From Amycolatopsis sp. 195334CR (GTDB lineage Bacteria > Actinomycetota > Actinomycetes > Mycobacteriales > Pseudonocardiaceae): DNA of 64,000 nt. The stretch spans positions 1,798,001 to 1,862,000 of the forward strand of contig NZ_JAFJMJ010000001.1 in assembly GCF_017309385.1 (NCBI RefSeq). The letters run 5' to 3'. Below are positions 62,048 to 64,000 of the stretch, piece by piece. Positions within the stretch are counted from its first letter, which is position 1; the number at the start of each line of letters is the position of its first letter. A program made the position numbers and the translations under genes. The notes beneath the pieces are model-generated. The model saw only the letters and a program-made list of their open reading frames with translations. It made no database searches and had not been told where the DNA came from.

Positions 62048-63484
62048 ATGTCGTTCGTTTCGCCACTGTTCCTGTGGTACTTCATGCCCGCGGTGCTGGT
62101 CGCCGTGCTGGTGTGCCCGCGGAGCTGGCGGAACGGCATCATCGCGGTCGGCAGCCTGATCTTCTACGCCAGCGGCGCCGGGGTGTTCACCCTGCTGCTG
62201 CTGGCGTGCATGGTGCTGAACTTCCTCGCCGGGCCGCACCTCGAGCCCAACGAGTGGGATCGCAGCGGCGACGCGCGCCGTCGGGTGTTGTTGCTCTGCG
62301 TGATCGGCTTCAACGTCGGCATGCTGGTGGTGTGGAAGTACGCGGGGTTCGCCACCGAGCAGATCGCGTGGTTCGCGCAGGCGCTCGGCGGTGACTTCCC
62401 GATCGTCCAGCTGGCGCTGCCGATCGGGATCTCGTTCTACACCTTCCACCACATCTCGTACGTGGTCGACATCTACCGCGGTGAGCGGCAGGCGCTGCGT
62501 AATCCCGTGTCGTTCGCGACGTACATCTCGATGTTCCCGCAGTTGGTGGCCGGGCCGATCGTGCGGTACCGGGAGATCGCCGACCAGCTGCCGCAGCACC
62601 GCTCGCACCGGCTGGACGACATCGCGGCGGGCTTCCCGCGGTTCGCGCTGGGGTTGTGCAAGAAGACGATCATCGCGGACTCGATCAGCCCGATGGTCGA
62701 CGCGTGCTTCTCCACGCCGCCGGGCGACATGACCTTCGCGGTGGCGTGGCTGGGCGCGCTGGGGTACACGCTGCAGTTGTTCTTCGACTTCTCCGGGTAC
62801 TCGGACATGGCGATCGGGCTGGGGCGGATGCTCGGGTTCCGGTTGCCGGAGAACTTCGCGCGGCCGTATTCGTCGGTCACTATCACCGAGTTCTGGCGGC
62901 GGTGGCACATGTCGCTGTCCCGGTGGTTCCGGGACTACGTCTACATCCCCCTGGGCGGCAACCGCGGTGGCGCGGGGAAGACGTATCGCAACCTGTGCAT
63001 CGTCTTCGTACTGACCGGCTTCTGGCACGGCGCGGACTGGACTTTCCTGGTGTGGGGCGCGTTCCACGGAGCGCTGCTGATCATCGAACGCGCCTTCGGC
63101 TGGGACCAGGCCCCCTCGGCTGGCCTCGCCATGATCGCGCGACGGGCGTTGACCTTCGTGCTGGTGGTGTTCGGCTGGGTGTTCTTCAAGTCGGCCGATC
63201 TGACCAGGGCGCTCAACATGATCGGGCACATGCTGATGCCTGATTTCAATGGTTTGACGGACGTGGTGGAGTCGGCCCTGACGAACCAGCGGTTGGTGCT
63301 GTTGCTGATCGCCCTGGTGGTGGTGTTCCTCCCGGCGCATCCGGTGACGGGTCCGCTGCTGGAGTCCTCGCGGAGCAAACCAGCCACGGGGCTGCGAATC
63401 GCCGTGATGACGGTGGGGCTGGTGTACGCCTCGATTTTGGTGGCGACGGGGACCTTCAGCCCGTTCTTGTATTACCAGTTCTGA
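62048..63484 (+). CDS. MBOAT-family membrane O-acyltransferase (AlgI-like)
   Basis: A 478-residue polytopic membrane enzyme. About ten spans; the MBOAT core LFFDFSGYSDMAIGLGRMLGFRLPENFARPYSS (about 243-275), WRRWHMSLSRWFRDYVYIPLGGNRGG and the active-site histidine in FVLTGFWHGADWTFLVWG (about 317-334) are intact. It likely acetylates a polysaccharide or lipid at the cell surface. AlgX/AlgJ-type partners are not next to it in the window. The start at ATG 62048 is preceded by a GGGGGAG Shine-Dalgarno sequence. Confidence 0.92.
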   Translation: MSFVSPLFLWYFMPAVLVAVLVCPRSWRNGIIAVGSLIFYASGAGVFTLLLLACMVLNFLAGPHLEPNEWDRSGDARRRVLLLCVIGFNVGMLVVWKYAGFATEQIAWFAQALGGDFPIVQLALPIGISFYTFHHISYVVDIYRGERQALRNPVSFATYISMFPQLVAGPIVRYREIADQLPQHRSHRLDDIAAGFPRFALGLCKKTIIADSISPMVDACFSTPPGDMTFAVAWLGALGYTLQLFFDFSGYSDMAIGLGRMLGFRLPENFARPYSSVTITEFWRRWHMSLSRWFRDYVYIPLGGNRGGAGKTYRNLCIVFVLTGFWHGADWTFLVWGAFHGALLIIERAFGWDQAPSAGLAMIARRALTFVLVVFGWVFFKSADLTRALNMIGHMLMPDFNGLTDVVESALTNQRLVLLLIALVVVFLPAHPVTGPLLESSRSKPATGLRIAVMTVGLVYASILVATGTFSPFLYYQF

Positions 63485-63577
63485 CAGAGCGTCACGATCA
63501 GTTACGCTGAGCTCAATGCTCGCGTGCGCTGGCTCGCGAGTTGGCGTCGGTTACTTAGACTGGGGAGGGACGCTGAC

Positions 63578-64000
63578 GTGGAGGAGCTCGAGATGGCGGA
63601 GTTGGGGAAGCGCGAGCAGGTCAACGGGCTGCCGCGCGCCCGCGCTGCCGCGCAGCTGAAGCGCAAGTACGAAGAGGGCAAGAGCATTCGCGTCCTCGCC
63701 GAGGAAGCTGAGCTCCCCTACCGGGTGGTGCGCGAACTCCTGGCGGAATCCGGGACGCGGATCCGCCACAGCCCCGTGACGCGCCAGACAAAGGACGACC
63801 GGCGCACGGATGCGCACCAGTTGCTGGATCGAGTTCCCGGTTCCCGGCTGGACGAAGCCGCGGCCTTCCTCCGCGAACTCGCCGAACCGGAACAAGTCGA
63901 CCAACCCCGGCGACGCTTCCGGACGGTCGGCGTTTTCGACGGTGAACCAGACCTCGGCAGGCGTGCCAAGGAAATAACCCGCCGCGAACTCGGTGGCAGG
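63578..64000 (+). CDS. HTH-domain protein, partial (possibly antitoxin-like C-terminus)
   Basis: A frame of 141 codons that has no stop before the right edge. N-terminal HTH: AQLKRKYEEGKSIRVLAEEAELPYRVVRELLAESGTRIR (about 26-64), the type that recurs in actinobacterial small regulators. The visible tail, RRRFRTVGVFDGEPDLGRRAKEITRREL, resembles the C-terminal region of some VapB/Phd-like antitoxins paired with PIN toxins, but this is a loose similarity. The start is GTG 63578 (GGGAGG upstream) or ATG 63593. Not enough is visible to decide the family. Confidence 0.55.
   Translation, partial: MEELEMAELGKREQVNGLPRARAAAQLKRKYEEGKSIRVLAEEAELPYRVVRELLAESGTRIRHSPVTRQTKDDRRTDAHQLLDRVPGSRLDEAAAFLRELAEPEQVDQPRRRFRTVGVFDGEPDLGRRAKEITRRELGGR

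Noticed and set aside
61165..62142. 325-codon minus-strand frame across rlmB and the repeat
   Set aside because: Antisense to rlmB; the similarity of part of its translation to a frame at 46240-46422 is explained by the DNA repeat itself.

Overview
The window is high-GC actinobacterial DNA, most like a Pseudonocardiaceae member of the Amycolatopsis type. This is inferred from gene content, from frequent GTG/TTG starts, from 1-8 base overlaps between consecutive genes, and from the conserved order radA, lpqE, carD, ispD, ispF, cysS, rlmB, which matches the mycobacterial Rv3585-Rv3579c neighbourhood. There are no insertion sequences, prophage genes, CRISPR arrays or rRNA genes. The only RNA gene recognised is tRNA-Thr(UGU).

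Layout. 1-1743: ectoine genes ectA and ectB (ectB runs off the left edge). 2024-5313: DinB-like protein, DUF445 membrane protein, Abi-alpha-like protein, then an alpha/beta hydrolase. 5310-6832: a quinone/aromatic detoxification cassette (hydrolase, ring-cleaving VOC dioxygenase, divergent MarR regulator). 7513-10524: ArsR, SRPBCC and a DrrAB-type ABC exporter in one coupled operon. 10715-14081: ilvD, then a ROK kinase overlapping a degenerate class II aldolase. 14106-16613: a TetR regulator with an N-terminal cysteine cluster, divergent from an MFS drug exporter.

16590-26758 is a phenylacetate catabolism locus: paaZABCDE on the minus strand, paaH plus a cytochrome P450 on the minus strand, and paaI-paaK-paaR on the plus strand. 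Two near-identical 22-bp palindromes that fit the PaaR operator lie upstream of paaZ and between paaH and paaI. They place the P450 inside the PaaR regulon. paaF, paaG and paaJ are not in the window.

26850-37612 is regulatory and accessory: an Na+/H+ antiporter with a UBP zinc finger, small membrane proteins, a SigC-like ECF sigma factor and its membrane anti-sigma factor, a cluster of four DnaA-box-like 9-mers, two paralogous secreted HNH nucleases and two paralogous AraC regulators around a LuxR protein. 37666-43160 holds FadH/PadR, and LysR divergent from phzF, a PPOX-family gene and nat. 43371-53323 holds tRNA-Thr, a YbdK-type ligase, thrE, otsA, an otsB-GH15 trehalase fusion, a DHFR-like reductase, a MoaD/BNR-repeat pair and the first of two tandem C39-like peptidases. 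53430-64000 holds the second peptidase, the radA-to-rlmB housekeeping block, an MBOAT acyltransferase and a truncated HTH gene.

The most unusual signals are at DNA level. A near-palindrome TCCACARTGGA occurs nine times, far above chance. A roughly 150-bp palindromic intergenic element occurs twice in opposite orientation. A terminator-like palindrome sharing the arm GTGGCTTTCAC follows two unrelated genes. At protein level, ispD and the class II aldolase have lost expected active-site residues, and OtsB is fused to a GH15 trehalase.
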